In this document: positions 17,367-27,412 of the stretch, in pieces
How the letters are laid out: each line of letters starts with the position of its first letter
Numbering within the stretch: the stretch's first letter is position 1
NCBI GenBank assembly: GCA_900618065.1
Contig: UYIL01000003.1
Coordinates: 1,550,001-1,614,000, forward strand
Length of the DNA: 64,000 nucleotides
Origin: Streptococcus thermophilus
Lineage (GTDB): Bacteria > Actinomycetota > Actinomycetes > Mycobacteriales > Mycobacteriaceae
Direction of reading: 5' to 3'
Notes under the pieces: model-generated
Seen by the model: only the letters and a program-made list of their open reading frames with translations
Told to the model about the DNA's origin: nothing
Database searches by the model: none
Translations under genes and position numbers: made by a program

Positions 17367-19147
17367 ACGAGCTCCTGGACCTTAGAAACAATCTCGTCGG
17401 CCGGAACCTCAAGGATCTCCCCGCCGTTTTCGCCGCCGCGGATGCGTAGCTCGATGATGCCGTCAGCAAAGGAGCGGCCGAGGATGACGATGAACGGCAT
17501 GCCCAGCAGCTCGGCGTCCTTGAACTTGACGCCGGGGGAGACTTTGGGGCGGTCGTCGACAAGCACGTCGATACCGGCGGCCTCGAACTCGCCGACGAGG
17601 CGCTCGCCAGCTTCCATTGCAGCGGCGTCCTTGTTCGCCACGGCCAGGTGCACCTGGTACGGAGCGATCTCAACCGGCCAAACCAGGCCTTTGTCGTCGT
17701 GAAGCTGCTCAGCGATCACGGCGAGCATGCGGGTCACTCCGATGCCGTAGGAGCCCATGGTGGGCACGGCGCGCTTGCCGTTCTCGTCGAGTATCTGCAC
17801 GTCCATGGCTTCGGTGTATTTGCGGCCGAGCTGGAAGATGTGGCCCAGCTCGATGCCGCGTGCTAGGCGCAGGGTGCCGTTGCCGGTCGGGGAAGGGTCG
17901 CCCTCTTTGATCTCGGCGGCTTCAATGTAACCGTCGATCTCGAAGTCCCGGCCGGCGACGAGGCCGACGACGTGCTGCTGTGGGGCATCGGCACCAGTGA
18001 TCCAGGACGAGCCGGGCACCACTCGCGGGTCAGCCAGCACACGCACGCCGTTGGCGTTGAGGCCGCGCGGGCCGACATAGCCTTTGACCAGGAAGGAAGA
18101 TTTCGCGAAGTCCTCGTCGGAGGCGAGTTCAAACGTGGCGGGCTCCAGTGATGCTTCGAGGCGCTTTTCGTCCAGGGCACGGTCACCTGGCATGAGGATG
18201 CCGGTCAACTGCGGACCGACGGGCGTGCCGTCCTCAGAAACAGCGCGTGGGTCATCGATCTTGACCATCATGCACTTGAGCGTGTCAGCGGCGGTCACTG
18301 AACGGTCCTCGACAGTCACGCCGGCCCCGTTTGCCCAGTCCACGAGGGACTCGATGGTCTCGGAAGCGGGGGTGTCGTGGATGACTGCTTCCGGTAGTCC
18401 CTCAACCGGACGGTCTGCAGGCGCGATCGTCTGCACGGCCTCCACATTGGCAGCGAAGTCGCCTGCAGTCGACACTACGAACGTGTCCTCACCGTTGTCG
18501 GAGTAGGCGAGGAATTCTTCGGACGCGGAGCCGCCCATAGCGCCGGAGGTGGCCTGGCAGATCTCGTACTTCAGGCCGACGCGGTCGAAGATCGCCTGGT
18601 AGGCGCGGCGGTGTGCGGCGTAGGACTCGGCGAGCCCCTCGTCGGTCATGTCGAAGGAGTAGGAGTCCTTCATGACGAACTCGCGGCCGCGGAGGATGCC
18701 GGCGCGCGGACGTGCCTCATCGCGGTACTTGGTCTGGATTTGGTACAGCGTGACCGGGAAGTCCTTGTAGGAGGAGTACAGGTCTTTCACCGCGAGGGTG
18801 AACATCTCCTCGTGCGTGGGACCCAGCAGCATGTCGGTGCCCTTGCGGTCTTGCAGGCGGAACAGGTCGTCGCCGTATTCGGTCCAGCGGTTGGTCGTTT
18901 CGTACGGGTCGCGCGGCAGCAGCGCGGGGAACAGCAGTTCTTGGGCGCCGATGGCGTTCATTTCTTCGCGCACGATCTCTTCGATGTTGCGCACGGCCCT
19001 CAATCCCAGTGGCAGCCAGGAGTACACGCCCGGCGCGGCGCGGCGGATGTACCCGGCACGCACGAGCAGCTTGTGGCTGGGCACTTCGGCGTCGGCGGGG
19101 TCTTCGCGCAGCGTGCGCAGGAACAGGGTGGAGAGGCGTGTGATCAT
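17351..19147 (-). CDS. proS: Prolyl-tRNA synthetase
   Basis: Class II aminoacyl-tRNA synthetase charging tRNA-Pro. The bacterial-type layout is visible: motif 1 region ([18 protein letters not shown]), motif 2 ([18 protein letters not shown]), an editing insertion domain (about residues 225-400), motif 3 ([17 protein letters not shown]) and the C-terminal anticodon domain. I start at ATG 19147 ([16 protein letters not shown]), giving 598 aa; a frame open to 19402 is antisense to yaaA. TAAACT lies 8 bases before the ATG, so the transcript may be leaderless. The stop codon lies inside a 33-bp tandem repeat. Divergent from yaaA. Confidence 0.96.
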   Translation of the reverse strand: MITRLSTLFLRTLREDPADAEVPSHKLLVRAGYIRRAAPGVYSWLPLGLRAVRNIEEIVREEMNAIGAQELLFPALLPRDPYETTNRWTEYGDDLFRLQDRKGTDMLLGPTHEEMFTLAVKDLYSSYKDFPVTLYQIQTKYRDEARPRAGILRGREFVMKDSYSFDMTDEGLAESYAAHRRAYQAIFDRVGLKYEICQATSGAMGGSASEEFLAYSDNGEDTFVVSTAGDFAANVEAVQTIAPADRPVEGLPEAVIHDTPASETIESLVDWANGAGVTVEDRSVTAADTLKCMMVKIDDPRAVSEDGTPVGPQLTGILMPGDRALDEKRLEASLEPATFELASDEDFAKSSFLVKGYVGPRGLNANGVRVLADPRVVPGSSWITGADAPQQHVVGLVAGRDFEIDGYIEAAEIKEGDPSPTGNGTLRLARGIELGHIFQLGRKYTEAMDVQILDENGKRAVPTMGSYGIGVTRMLAVIAEQLHDDKGLVWPVEIAPYQVHLAVANKDAAAMEAGERLVGEFEAAGIDVLVDDRPKVSPGVKFKDAELLGMPFIVILGRSFADGIIELRIRGGENGGEILEVPADEIVSKVQELVAAAR

Positions 19148-19155
19148 AAGCTGCA

Positions 19156-19171
19156 AGTTTAGCGCTAGGGT
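19156..19171. promoter_or_regulatory. Divergent leaderless -10 pair for proS and yaaA
   Basis: Minus-strand TAAACT (19161-19156) ends 8 bases before the proS ATG; plus-strand TAGGGT (19166-19171) ends 7 bases before the yaaA ATG. Neither gene has a Shine-Dalgarno. The whole gap is only 31 bases. Confidence 0.5.
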
Positions 19172-19178
19172 GTTGGCC

Positions 19179-19922
19179 ATGCTCATCGTGCTCCCACCGT
19201 CTGAAACGAAGGCCCCCGGCGGCGAGTCGGACGGCCTCGACGTGTCGTTTGAAAGCCTCGATCCGATCCGCCGGGAGATCATGGCGGACCTCGCCGCGCT
19301 CGATGTCGACGAGATGATGGCCGCGCTCAAACTCCCCGCGACCAAGCGGGAGGAAGCGGAAGAAAACACAGTGCTTGCCGACGCCCCTGTCATGCCGGCC
19401 ATCCACCGTTACACCGGGGTGCTTTACGACGCTCTCGATGCCGCAACGCTGTCCGACTCCGCCGTCTCACGGATCGCGATCGGCTCGGCGCTGTTCGGAG
19501 TGGTGATGGGCTCGGACACAATCCCGCGCTACCGGCTCTCGGGCGGGTCGAAGCTCCCTGCGCGGCAGACTGACGCGGCCGCGAAAAAGAAAACGATCCC
19601 CACCATGAAGAAGCGCTGGGGCAGTGCGATCACGCAGGTTCTCATGGAGCAGGGCTTCGTTGTGGATATGCGCTCGGGCGCGTACCAGCAGCTCGGGCCG
19701 GTGCCGGAGGCGGTGACGGTGCGGGTGGAGTCGGTGCAGGAGGACGGCAGCCGGAAAGTGGTCAGCCACTTCAACAAGCACTACAAAGGCGAGCTGGCCC
19801 GCGTGCTGGCTTCCGCGCCGGATGCGGATTCAGTCGCGGACATTGCGGGGGTTGCTGCGATCGCCGAAGCGGCGGGGCTGACCGTGGAGATCGGCGGTAG
19901 TGAACTCACGCTGGTGGTCTGA
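19179..19922 (+). CDS. yaaA: YaaA family peroxide-stress protein
   Basis: In E. coli YaaA lowers free iron and limits DNA damage under peroxide stress. The family start [14 protein letters not shown] is present, followed by [20 protein letters not shown]-type sequence IPRYRLSGG and [11 protein letters not shown]. 247 aa is the family length. The start is ATG 19179, 31 bases from the divergent proS start; a frame open from 18798 is antisense to proS. Convergent with the DUF4439 lipoprotein. Confidence 0.92.
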   Translation: MLIVLPPSETKAPGGESDGLDVSFESLDPIRREIMADLAALDVDEMMAALKLPATKREEAEENTVLADAPVMPAIHRYTGVLYDALDAATLSDSAVSRIAIGSALFGVVMGSDTIPRYRLSGGSKLPARQTDAAAKKKTIPTMKKRWGSAITQVLMEQGFVVDMRSGAYQQLGPVPEAVTVRVESVQEDGSRKVVSHFNKHYKGELARVLASAPDADSVADIAGVAAIAEAAGLTVEIGGSELTLVV

Positions 19923-19937
19923 GCTACGCCACCGAGG

Positions 19938-20789
19938 TCAAGCTGGGTTGTAGGCGCGCTGGGCGTGGGCGGCTAGTGCGATGATCAGCTCACGCCATTG
20001 CGCCGGGGTGTCTTCGGTGAACGCATCCGAGGCGGCTGCGCGCCACCGGTCGATCAGGTTCGACTCCATGTCGCCGACAAATGCGGCGGCCTCTGCGGTG
20101 GTGGTGGGGCCGCCACCGTCGACCTCGTATCCGGGTGCTCGCTGAGGAAGGTCGGGGAAGGCTTCGCGGAGGGCGTCAATGCGTGCGTCGTGAAGCGGGC
20201 GCAAATCGTCGATGCGCGCCTGGAGTTCATCGCTGGCGTAGGCGGAAGCGAGGTCGAGACCGAACTGGACGGCGTATTCCTGCTTGATCAGCGTGGTAGC
20301 AGCCTCGGTCACGCTCTCGTCGGTGATGGGTTCCTCCGGCACTGGGAAGTTCCAATCGTCGGGCTCGCCCGCGTCCAGGCTCGCCGCCAGATCGATCGCT
20401 TGAGCAACGGCGAGCGGCACGGAGTCGGCGGGAAGATTGCCGCTGCCGGCAACGAGCGTCTCTGTCAGCGCGGACGATGCAGCCTGAGGATCTTTGGCTC
20501 CGGTCCGATCACCGGGTCCGCGCTCCACTTCGCAGGAGGAGGGCGGCAGGCCTGTGGGGTCGGTGCCGCAAAGGCGGGTGATTTCGTCGAAAAGCTGGCG
20601 GGCGTGGAACTCGCGCATCCCCGCAGCATCACCCTCCAATGCTCCCGCGTCTGCTTCCGCCTGGCGCGCCAGGGTCAGCAGGTCGGTGTCGGGGCGGGGA
20701 CCGAAGACATCGACGGGCGAGCAGGCGGTCAGGGCAGCCGCCGCGGACATTGTAAGAACCGCTGCGGCGATGGTGCGGGAAAACTTCAC
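19938..20789 (-). CDS. DUF4439 lipoprotein
   Basis: 283-aa predicted lipoprotein: the signal peptide ends in the lipobox LTAC (Cys about residue 23). The C-terminal half (about 165-283) is helical and fits DUF4439, a ferritin-like helical-bundle domain of actinobacteria; E and H residues in LIKQEYAVQFGLDLASAY support that, but a metal site is not proved. A middle segment with two cysteines (CGTDPTG, SSCEVERG) may form a disulfide. The start is GTG 20789, divergent from rimP, the position DUF4439 genes have in related genomes. Function unknown. Confidence 0.82.
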   Translation of the reverse strand: MKFSRTIAAAVLTMSAAAALTACSPVDVFGPRPDTDLLTLARQAEADAGALEGDAAGMREFHARQLFDEITRLCGTDPTGLPPSSCEVERGPGDRTGAKDPQAASSALTETLVAGSGNLPADSVPLAVAQAIDLAASLDAGEPDDWNFPVPEEPITDESVTEAATTLIKQEYAVQFGLDLASAYASDELQARIDDLRPLHDARIDALREAFPDLPQRAPGYEVDGGGPTTTAEAAAFVGDMESNLIDRWRAAASDAFTEDTPAQWRELIIALAAHAQRAYNPA

Positions 20790-20796
20790 GTGGAAG

Positions 20797-20820
20797 ACTG
20801 TACCGGCCCGCCCGTACAGT
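20797..20820. promoter_or_regulatory. Divergent leaderless -10 pair for the DUF4439 gene and rimP
   Basis: TACAGT occurs on both strands: minus 20802-20797, 7 bases before the GTG at 20789, and plus 20815-20820, 7 bases before the rimP ATG. The 38-base gap is almost symmetric around GGCCCGCC. Confidence 0.55.
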
Positions 20821-20827
20821 GGTTCTC

Positions 20828-21409
20828 ATGGCATTTCCGGAAGTCGAAGAACTAAAAGAGCTCATTCGCCCCGTCACATACGCGCGCGGGTTGGACATTG
20901 AGGCTGTGCGCACGGTCAAAGCCGGCAAGAAATCGCAGGTAGTCGTCGCGCTCGCGGCTGATGAGGCGCCGACGCTGGACCAGCTCGAGGAAGTCTCGGG
21001 CGAGCTCAGCGAGCTTTTCGACGCCGCAGAAGCAGCCGGCACCGTCAACTTCGGCGCGGGATACACCCTGGAGGTAACCACCCCGGGCGTGGATCTTCCG
21101 CTGACACAGCCGCGCCACTGGCGCCGCAACCGCGGGCGCCGCGTGAAGGTGTGCAACGATGCCTTCCGAGTTGGCCCGCTCGATGACGCGGAGGAACACG
21201 TCGCTCTCATTAGCCCGGCCGCGAAGAAGTCCGATGAGCCCGGCGTGCGGGTCGCTCCCATTTCGGATGTGTCGGGTGCGGTGGTAGAAATTGAGTTCAA
21301 CGCAGCACCGGAGGCAGAAGTTGAGCTGTCGAACATGAGCTTCACCGACGTGGAGGGCCGTGCGGAGCAATCCGGTGCAGAAGCTGAAGTCAGGAAGGAC
21401 GACAAGTGA
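20828..21409 (+). CDS. rimP: Ribosome maturation factor RimP
   Basis: Assembly factor for the 30S subunit. The two-domain layout is visible: an N-terminal alpha/beta domain ending near TLEVTTPGVDLPL and a C-terminal SH3-like domain after RHWRRNRGRRVKV. 193 aa. I start at ATG 20828 because TACAGT lies 7 bases upstream and the protein then begins MAFPEVEELKELI; a GTG at 20819 is inside the predicted -10. It is the first gene of the rimP-nusA-ylxR-infB cluster and overlaps nusA as GTGA. Confidence 0.92.
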   Translation: MAFPEVEELKELIRPVTYARGLDIEAVRTVKAGKKSQVVVALAADEAPTLDQLEEVSGELSELFDAAEAAGTVNFGAGYTLEVTTPGVDLPLTQPRHWRRNRGRRVKVCNDAFRVGPLDDAEEHVALISPAAKKSDEPGVRVAPISDVSGAVVEIEFNAAPEAEVELSNMSFTDVEGRAEQSGAEAEVRKDDK

Positions 21410-22431
21410 ATATTGACATTGCCGCGCTGAAGCAGATCGAGTCGGAGGCAGGAATCCCCGTCGATGACCTGCTGGGCACGATCGCCAGCGCGCTGCTCTT
21501 CGCCTACCGCGAGGGCAAAGATGAGTTCGGCACAGCTGTGACGGGGGAGGTCTCCAAGGCGCGTGTCGACATTGACACTGAGACCGGTGCCGTGACCGTC
21601 ATGGTCAGTGAGCTCGACGAGGAAGGCAACGTTGTCTCCGAGTACGACGACACTCCGGTGAACTTCTCCCGCGTTGGTGCGCAGGCTGTGCGCGACGCCA
21701 TCCTCAAGCGCATGCGCTCGGCGGCTGACAACCGCGCCTACAGCGCTTACTCGGAACTGGAGGGTCAGGTCGTCTCTGGTCTTGTGCAGCGCGACGCCAG
21801 CGCGAATGAGCGTGGCATTGTCGTGGTGCAGCTGGGCACGGAGTCTGATCCCCAGGACGGCATTCTCCTGCCCGCCGAGCAGATCCCGGGTGAGACGCTG
21901 GAGCACGGCGATCGTGTGAAGTGCTATGTCGTCGGTGTTTCCGGCGGCGATCGCAGGACCACCGTCAACCTCTCGCGGACCCACCCGGAGCTCGTGCGCG
22001 GTCTGTTCGCGTTGGAGGTCCCTGAGGTCGCTGACGGCTCTGTGGAGATCGTCGCGATTGCCCGCGAGGCCGGCCACCGCTCCAAGGTGGCGGTCAAGGG
22101 TGTGGCGAAGGGCATCAACGCCAAGGGCGCTTGCATCGGTCCGCGTGGCGCCCGGGTCACCAACATCATGGAGTCCCTGGGCGGGGAGAAGATCGATATC
22201 GTCGACTATTCCGACGATCCGGCTGTCTACGTTGGCAACTCGCTGGCGCCGTCCAAGGTTGTGCGCGTGGACATCGTCGACCATGACGCGCAGACCGCGC
22301 GTGTGGTCGTGCCGGATTACCAGCTCTCGCTCGCCATCGGCCGCGAGGGCCAGAATGCGCGCTTGGCGGCCCGACTGACGGGGTGGAAGATCGACATCCA
22401 CTCCGACGCAGACCTCAGCGCTGGGCCGTAG
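21406..22431 (+). CDS. nusA: Transcription termination/antitermination protein NusA
   Basis: RNA-polymerase-associated factor for pausing, termination and rRNA antitermination. Order: N-terminal RNAP-binding domain (about 1-120), S1 domain (GQVVSGLVQRD onward), KH1 (HRSKVAVKG...GACIGPRGARV) and KH2 (LSLAIGREGQNARLAARLTG). It ends soon after KH2 at 341 aa, without the acidic repeats of E. coli NusA, as usual in actinobacteria. GTG start coupled to the rimP stop. Confidence 0.96.
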   Translation: MNIDIAALKQIESEAGIPVDDLLGTIASALLFAYREGKDEFGTAVTGEVSKARVDIDTETGAVTVMVSELDEEGNVVSEYDDTPVNFSRVGAQAVRDAILKRMRSAADNRAYSAYSELEGQVVSGLVQRDASANERGIVVVQLGTESDPQDGILLPAEQIPGETLEHGDRVKCYVVGVSGGDRRTTVNLSRTHPELVRGLFALEVPEVADGSVEIVAIAREAGHRSKVAVKGVAKGINAKGACIGPRGARVTNIMESLGGEKIDIVDYSDDPAVYVGNSLAPSKVVRVDIVDHDAQTARVVVPDYQLSLAIGREGQNARLAARLTGWKIDIHSDADLSAGP

Positions 22432-22525
22432 CGGGTGAGTAACAGTTTCCTGCCTGGGTGGCGTAAGGTAGGACACTGGCTTCTTTCCCGCAGGCCCGTG
22501 CGGGGTCGGGGCCGCACGAGGAAGT

Positions 22526-22798
22526 ATGAGCAATAAACATGTACCTGTCCGGACGTGCATCGGCACACGTCGCGCACTACCGGATACTCAGCTCCTCCGT
22601 GTGGTCGTCGATCCGGATGATCCGGCGCGGATCATCCCGGACCCGGGGCGGTCCATGCCAGGCCGCGGTGCGTGGTTGATTCCCACGCTGGAAGCGTTTG
22701 AGCTGGCGGAGAAACGCCGCGCCTTCGGGCGGGCTCTCCGCGTGTCCGCGCAAGTGGACACAAGCGATGTACGGAAGTACGTAAGTGAAAAGGACTAA
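22526..22798 (+). CDS. ylxR: YlxR family RNA-binding protein (DUF448)
   Basis: 90-aa basic protein. The YlxR signature is present: PVRTCIGTRR near the N-terminus, LLRVV, and the GRGAW block (PGRGAWLIP). The family sits between nusA and infB across Gram-positive bacteria and binds RNA; its role as a nucleoid-associated regulator in Bacillus is known but not shown here. It starts 94 bases after nusA with GAGGAAGT upstream of the ATG. Confidence 0.9.
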   Translation: MSNKHVPVRTCIGTRRALPDTQLLRVVVDPDDPARIIPDPGRSMPGRGAWLIPTLEAFELAEKRRAFGRALRVSAQVDTSDVRKYVSEKD

Positions 22799-22917
22799 AG
22801 AACTGATGAGTCTTCAACCATGAAGCAGAAAATGCATCAGCGATGAACGTCATGACCATCGTCTAGAGCCCGGTCGCGTAGCTGCGGCCCGTCTCTAGCC
22901 CAACCACGAGGAGACAC

Positions 22918-25842
22918 GTGCCCGGAAAGCTACGCGTTCACGAGCTTGCAAAGCAGCTCGGCGTAACAAGTAAGGAATTGCTCGCCACCCTGAAGGAGGA
23001 AGGCGAGTTCGTCAAAACCGCTTCCTCCACCATTGAACCGCCGGTGGTGAAGAAGATGAAGGCGGTTTATGAGGCCCGCGGTGCCGCTGATGGCGGTGAC
23101 GCGAAGGACACCAAGGCCGATTCGGCTGCGAAGAAACCGGCTGCTAAACCAGCTGCCAAGCCGGCGGCAAAGCCTGCCGCGAAGAAGCCTGCTGCACCGA
23201 AGGCTGACAGCGCCAAAACTGACAGCGCCCAGACCGACAGTGTTAAGACGACCAGTGCTAAGGCTGATGGCGCCAAGGCTGGTTCCGCGGCTCCGAAGCC
23301 GGGGGCTAAGCCTGCCGCGAAGCCGGGCCCGAAGCCTGCGGCACCGAAACCGGCGGCCAAGCCAGCTGCTGAGCAGCCCGCGGACAAGCCCGCACCGAAG
23401 CCGTCCGCGGCGAAGCCCGGTGCGCCGAAACCGGCTGCTAAGCCGGGTCCGAAGCCTGCCGGCAAGACCGGTGAGGGTGACGGCGGATCCGCGATGCCGC
23501 GTCCGATGCCGAAGCCGGGCGGCCGCCCCCGTGTGGCCAACAACCCGTTCTCCTCGAACGCAGGCGGTCCGCGTCCGCAGCCGCGTCCGGGCGGTGGCCC
23601 TGGCGGCCAGCAAAAGCGTGGCGGTGGCCAGGGCCAGGGCCAGCGTGGCGGTGGCGCAGGCGCTCCGCGTCCGGGTGCACGTCCCGGTGGTGGCGGTGGA
23701 GCTCCTAGCCCCGCAGATATGGCCAACCACCCGAACCCGGCACAGATGCCGTCTCGCGCCGCTGGTAAGCGCGGCGGTGGTCCGGGCGGCCGTGGTGGAC
23801 AGGGTGCCGGCGGTCGTGGCCGCGGCGGCGGCTTCGGCGGTCCGGGTGGCGGACCAGGTGGTCCCGGTGGCCCTGGCGGTCCCGGCGGCGGTTTCCGCGG
23901 CCGGGGTGGACGTCGCGGCGGCACGGCCGGCGCGTTCGGTCGCCCGGGCGGCGCTCCTTCCAAGCGCCGCAAGTCCAAGGGCCAGAAGAGGGCCGAGTAC
24001 GAGGAGATGCACGCACCGAACGTCATCGGCGGCGTTCGTCTCCCCGACGGCGGCGGCAAGACCGTCCGGCTACGCCAGGGTGCAACCCTGACGGACCTCG
24101 CCGAAAAGATCGGCACCGAGGCATCGAACCTGGTCCAGGCTCTGTTCAACCTCGGCGAGATGGTCACCGCGACCCAGTCTGTGTCCGAAGAGACGCTGCA
24201 GCTGCTCGGCGCGGAGATCAACTACGAGGTCCAAATTGTCTCCCCGGAGGACGAGGACCGCGAGCTGCTGGAGTCCTTCGATCTGCAGTTCGGCGAGGAC
24301 GAAGGTGGCGAGGAAGCTCTCGAGCAGCGTCCGCCGGTGGTCTCCGTCATGGGTCACGTCGACCACGGTAAGACCCGCCTGCTGGACTCGATCCGCCAGG
24401 CCAACGTGGGTAAGGGCGAGGCCGGCGGCATCACCCAGGGCATCGGCGCCTACCAGACCGAGGTCACCCTCGAAGACGAGTCGCGCAAGATCACCTTCCT
24501 GGATACCCCGGGCCACGAGGCCTTCACGGCCATGCGTGCCCGCGGTGCGAAGTCCACGGACTTGGCCATCCTGGTTGTGGCCGCCGATGACGGTGTTATG
24601 CCGCAGACGGTGGAGGCCATCAACCACGCCAAGGCAGCCGACCTGCCCATCGTGGTCGCGGTGAACAAGGTGGATAAGGAAGACGCACAGCCGGAGAAGA
24701 TCCGCGGCCAGCTCACCGAGTACGAGCTGATTCCGGAGGAGTACGGCGGCGACACCATGTTCATCGACATCTCCGCGAAGCAGGGCACGGGTATCGACGA
24801 CCTTTTGGAGGCCGTCCTGCTCACCGCCGACGCCGCGCTGGAGCTGCAGGCGAACCCGGACATGGATGCCCAGGGCATCGCCATCGAGTCCCACCTGGAC
24901 CGCGGCCGCGGCCCGGTCTCCACGGTGATTATTCAGCGCGGTACGCTGCGCGTCGGCGATTCCATCGTCGTCGGCGGCAACTTCGGCCGCGTGCGCCGCA
25001 TGGTCGACGAGTGGGGCAACGATGTCGAGGAAGCTGGCCCGTCCCGCCCGGTTCAGGTCCAGGGCCTCAACGGGGTCCCGGGCCCGGGCGACAACCTGCT
25101 CGTGGTTGAGGACGACCGCGTGGCACGCCAGATCGCCGCGCAGCGTGACGCACGCCAGCGCGCCGCGATGCAGGCACGCCGCAAGAAGCGCGTCTCCCTG
25201 GAGAACCTGGACCAGGCGCTCAAGGAGACCAACACCCTCAACCTCATCCTCAAGGGCGACAACGCCGGTTCGGTGGAAGCCCTGGAGGAAGCCCTGCTCA
25301 AGATCGAGGTGGACGACGAGGTGGAGGTCAACATCATCGACCGTGGTGTCGGTGCTGTGACCCAGACCAACGTCTCTCTGGCCGCGGCGTCCGACGCTGT
25401 CATCGTGGCCTTCAACGTCCGCTCCGAGGGCAAGGCCACCGAGGAAGCCAACGACGAGGGCGTGGAGATCCGCTACTACTCCGTCATCTACCAGGTCATC
25501 GACGATGTCGAGGCTGCTCTCAAGGGCATGCTCAAGCCCATCTACGAAGAGCGCGTCCTTGGTGAGGCAGAGATCCGTCAGATCTTCAAGGCCTCCGCGG
25601 TTGGCCTCATCGCCGGTTGCATGGTCACCGACGGCAATGTCAAGCGCGGGGCGAAGGTCCGCCTTGTGCGCGACGGCAACGTGGTCACCCCCGACGCGAC
25701 GATCGACTCGCTGCGCCGCGAGAAGGACGACGTCACCGAGGTAGCCAAGGGTTACGAGTGCGGTATGGTTCTGTCCTACCCGGACATCCAGGTCGACGAC
25801 ATCATCCAGGCGTACGAGATGGTGGAGGTCCCGCGTACCTAA
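22918..25842 (+). CDS. infB: Translation initiation factor IF-2
   Basis: GTPase that brings initiator tRNA to the ribosome. 974 aa, GTG start with GAGGAGA upstream. Residues 1-50 are an IF2_N domain ([20 protein letters not shown]). About 60-340 is low-complexity: Ala/Lys/Pro-rich, then Gly/Arg-rich. A second IF2_N follows ([15 protein letters not shown]), then the GTPase domain with G1 GHVDHGKT at 479-486, DTPGHEAF and NKVDK, and the C-terminal domains II-IV. The GC-rich linker is typical of actinobacterial IF2. Two hairpins follow the stop. Confidence 0.97.
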   Translation: MPGKLRVHELAKQLGVTSKELLATLKEEGEFVKTASSTIEPPVVKKMKAVYEARGAADGGDAKDTKADSAAKKPAAKPAAKPAAKPAAKKPAAPKADSAKTDSAQTDSVKTTSAKADGAKAGSAAPKPGAKPAAKPGPKPAAPKPAAKPAAEQPADKPAPKPSAAKPGAPKPAAKPGPKPAGKTGEGDGGSAMPRPMPKPGGRPRVANNPFSSNAGGPRPQPRPGGGPGGQQKRGGGQGQGQRGGGAGAPRPGARPGGGGGAPSPADMANHPNPAQMPSRAAGKRGGGPGGRGGQGAGGRGRGGGFGGPGGGPGGPGGPGGPGGGFRGRGGRRGGTAGAFGRPGGAPSKRRKSKGQKRAEYEEMHAPNVIGGVRLPDGGGKTVRLRQGATLTDLAEKIGTEASNLVQALFNLGEMVTATQSVSEETLQLLGAEINYEVQIVSPEDEDRELLESFDLQFGEDEGGEEALEQRPPVVSVMGHVDHGKTRLLDSIRQANVGKGEAGGITQGIGAYQTEVTLEDESRKITFLDTPGHEAFTAMRARGAKSTDLAILVVAADDGVMPQTVEAINHAKAADLPIVVAVNKVDKEDAQPEKIRGQLTEYELIPEEYGGDTMFIDISAKQGTGIDDLLEAVLLTADAALELQANPDMDAQGIAIESHLDRGRGPVSTVIIQRGTLRVGDSIVVGGNFGRVRRMVDEWGNDVEEAGPSRPVQVQGLNGVPGPGDNLLVVEDDRVARQIAAQRDARQRAAMQARRKKRVSLENLDQALKETNTLNLILKGDNAGSVEALEEALLKIEVDDEVEVNIIDRGVGAVTQTNVSLAAASDAVIVAFNVRSEGKATEEANDEGVEIRYYSVIYQVIDDVEAALKGMLKPIYEERVLGEAEIRQIFKASAVGLIAGCMVTDGNVKRGAKVRLVRDGNVVTPDATIDSLRREKDDVTEVAKGYECGMVLSYPDIQVDDIIQAYEMVEVPRT

Positions 25843-25844
25843 AG

Positions 25845-25870
25845 CGTCGAAAAGCATGCGCTTTTCGACG
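25845..25870 (+). terminator. Hairpin after infB
   Basis: Perfect 11-bp stem CGTCGAAAAGC / GCTTTTCGACG with a 4-base loop directly after the stop codon. It has no T-run, so it may work with the hairpin that follows or stabilise the mRNA 3' end. Confidence 0.55.
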
Positions 25871-25881
25871 GTGCACACGAA

Positions 25882-25919
25882 CCGCCCCGCGAGGAGAGAC
25901 CCCCTCTCCCGCGGGGCGG
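25882..25919 (+). terminator. GC-rich terminator hairpin between infB and rbfA
   Basis: Stem CCGCCCCGCG / CGCGGGGCGG extended inward by AGAG/CTCT pairing, followed by CCGCTTTGT. It probably attenuates transcription before rbfA. Confidence 0.6.
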
Positions 25920-25979
25920 CCGCTTTGTCGGGCTGTAAACTAGGGGGCTGATCAGTACCCGGAATGAAGGAGTGCCGCT

Positions 25980-26420
25980 ATGGCTGACAACACGCGCGCC
26001 CAGCGCCTGGCTAAGAGGATCCAGACGATTGTCGCGAGCGCTATCGAGCGCCAGATCAAGGACCGCCGCCTGGAACTGGTCACGGTCACCGATGTGCGTG
26101 TCACCGGCGACCTCCACGACGCGACCGTGTACTACACCGTTCGTGGTGAAGGCATCGACGACGAGCCCGATTACGAGGCCGCTGAAGAAGCGTTGAACCG
26201 ACACCGGGGTCAGCTGCGCAAGATCGTCGGCGACGAGCTCGGTGTGCGTTTCACCCCGACGTTGACGTTTGAGCTGGATACGGTGCCGGAGGCGTCGGCA
26301 CGCATGGAAGAGCTGCTCGCGCGTGCCCGCGCCCGCGATGAAGAGCTTGCGCAGCTGAAGAAGAACGCGAAACCCGCAGGCGCCGCAGACCCGTACAAGA
26401 CCCGTCCGGGGGAGGAATAA
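25980..26420 (+). CDS. rbfA: Ribosome-binding factor A
   Basis: 30S maturation factor with a KH-like fold. The start [27 protein letters not shown], the central [19 protein letters not shown] and the [14 protein letters not shown] end match the family. 146 aa with a charged C-terminal tail. GAAGGAG precedes the ATG. The stop TAA overlaps the ATG of nrnA (TAATG), so the two are coupled. Confidence 0.94.
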   Translation: MADNTRAQRLAKRIQTIVASAIERQIKDRRLELVTVTDVRVTGDLHDATVYYTVRGEGIDDEPDYEAAEEALNRHRGQLRKIVGDELGVRFTPTLTFELDTVPEASARMEELLARARARDEELAQLKKNAKPAGAADPYKTRPGEE

Positions 26421-27412
26421 TGGCGCCAGGCTTGTTCGCGCTCGGCGAGGGAGACTTCGCGGGCGTTGCGCAGCGGCTGGGCGAGTCCGCGACGGTGCAC
26501 ATTGTCACCCACATCCGCCCCGACGCGGATGCTGTGGGCTCGGCGTCTGCGCTGGCCTTGGGCTTGCGCGCGCTGGGTAAAGACGCGCACGTCTACATCG
26601 GCCAGCGCGAAGAGTGCCCCGAGAACTTGTCGACGATTCCCGGTGTCAGCGACATCATCCTCGGCGAACCCCTGCCGGCTGAGGGGCTGGTGGTCACCAC
26701 GGACTGCGCTTCCATCGACCGGACCGGCCTGCACCGCGAGCAGATCGAGGCGGAGCGGGAACGCGTCGTGGTCATTGACCACCACGCTTCAAACCCGGGT
26801 TTTGGCAGCCTCAACCTGGTCTTGCCTTCAGAATCCACCACCGTGATCATCCGCGAGCTATTCACGCACATGGGCGTGGAGCTCACCCCCGAGATCGCGT
26901 ACTGCCTGTACGCAGGGCTGGTCACCGACACCGGCAGCTTCCGGTGGGGTACCGCCCGCATGCATTTGCTGGCGGCGGAGCTCATGGAATACGGTCTGGA
27001 CACCCGCGCCGCCGCGATGGATCTCATGGATGCAGTTTCCGCGGAAGACCTGCGCCTGATGGGGTCCGTCATGGCCGGCATGGAAACCCGGGCGGCTGGC
27101 CCCTACACCATGTCGGTCCTGGCGATCGATGACGAGCATTTGCGCGGCATGAACCAGACCGCCGTTGAGTCCATCATCGAGTACTCCCGCGCGTTGACCG
27201 GCAGCGATATCGGTGTGGTGTTCAAGGAACTTCACCCCGGATACTGGTCGGTTTCCTTGCGCTCCACTGCGGTCAATGTCGCCCAGATCGCTGGCCTCCA
27301 CGGCGGCGGCGGTCACATTCCTGCGGCTGGTTATTCCGTCAAGGGGTCGGTGGATGATGCCATCGACGCGCTGCAGGCTACCGTGGCCACGTTCGACGCG
27401 GCGGTTCTGTGA
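26420..27412 (+). CDS. nrnA: Bifunctional oligoribonuclease / PAP phosphatase (DHH-DHHA1)
   Basis: Degrades nanoRNA and dephosphorylates 3'-phosphoadenosine 5'-phosphate. DHH-domain motifs are HIRPDADAVGSASAL, TTDCAS and VVIDHHASNPGFG; the DHHA1 domain ends with LHGGGGHIPAAGYSV. 330 aa. It is coupled to rbfA by TAATG and to the MATE gene by GTGA. The same order (rbfA-nrnA-dinF) occurs in C. glutamicum and mycobacteria. Confidence 0.92.
   Translation: MAPGLFALGEGDFAGVAQRLGESATVHIVTHIRPDADAVGSASALALGLRALGKDAHVYIGQREECPENLSTIPGVSDIILGEPLPAEGLVVTTDCASIDRTGLHREQIEAERERVVVIDHHASNPGFGSLNLVLPSESTTVIIRELFTHMGVELTPEIAYCLYAGLVTDTGSFRWGTARMHLLAAELMEYGLDTRAAAMDLMDAVSAEDLRLMGSVMAGMETRAAGPYTMSVLAIDDEHLRGMNQTAVESIIEYSRALTGSDIGVVFKELHPGYWSVSLRSTAVNVAQIAGLHGGGGHIPAAGYSVKGSVDDAIDALQATVATFDAAVL

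Noticed and set aside
20057..20067. GGTTCGACTCC, similar to a tRNA T-loop
   Set aside because: It lies inside the DUF4439 coding sequence and no acceptor or anticodon stems can be built around it. I found no tRNA or rRNA in the window.
22930..24221. Long Ala/Arg- and Pro/Gly-rich antisense frames opposite infB
   Set aside because: They mirror the low-complexity IF2 linker and have no ribosome sites or conservation signals.
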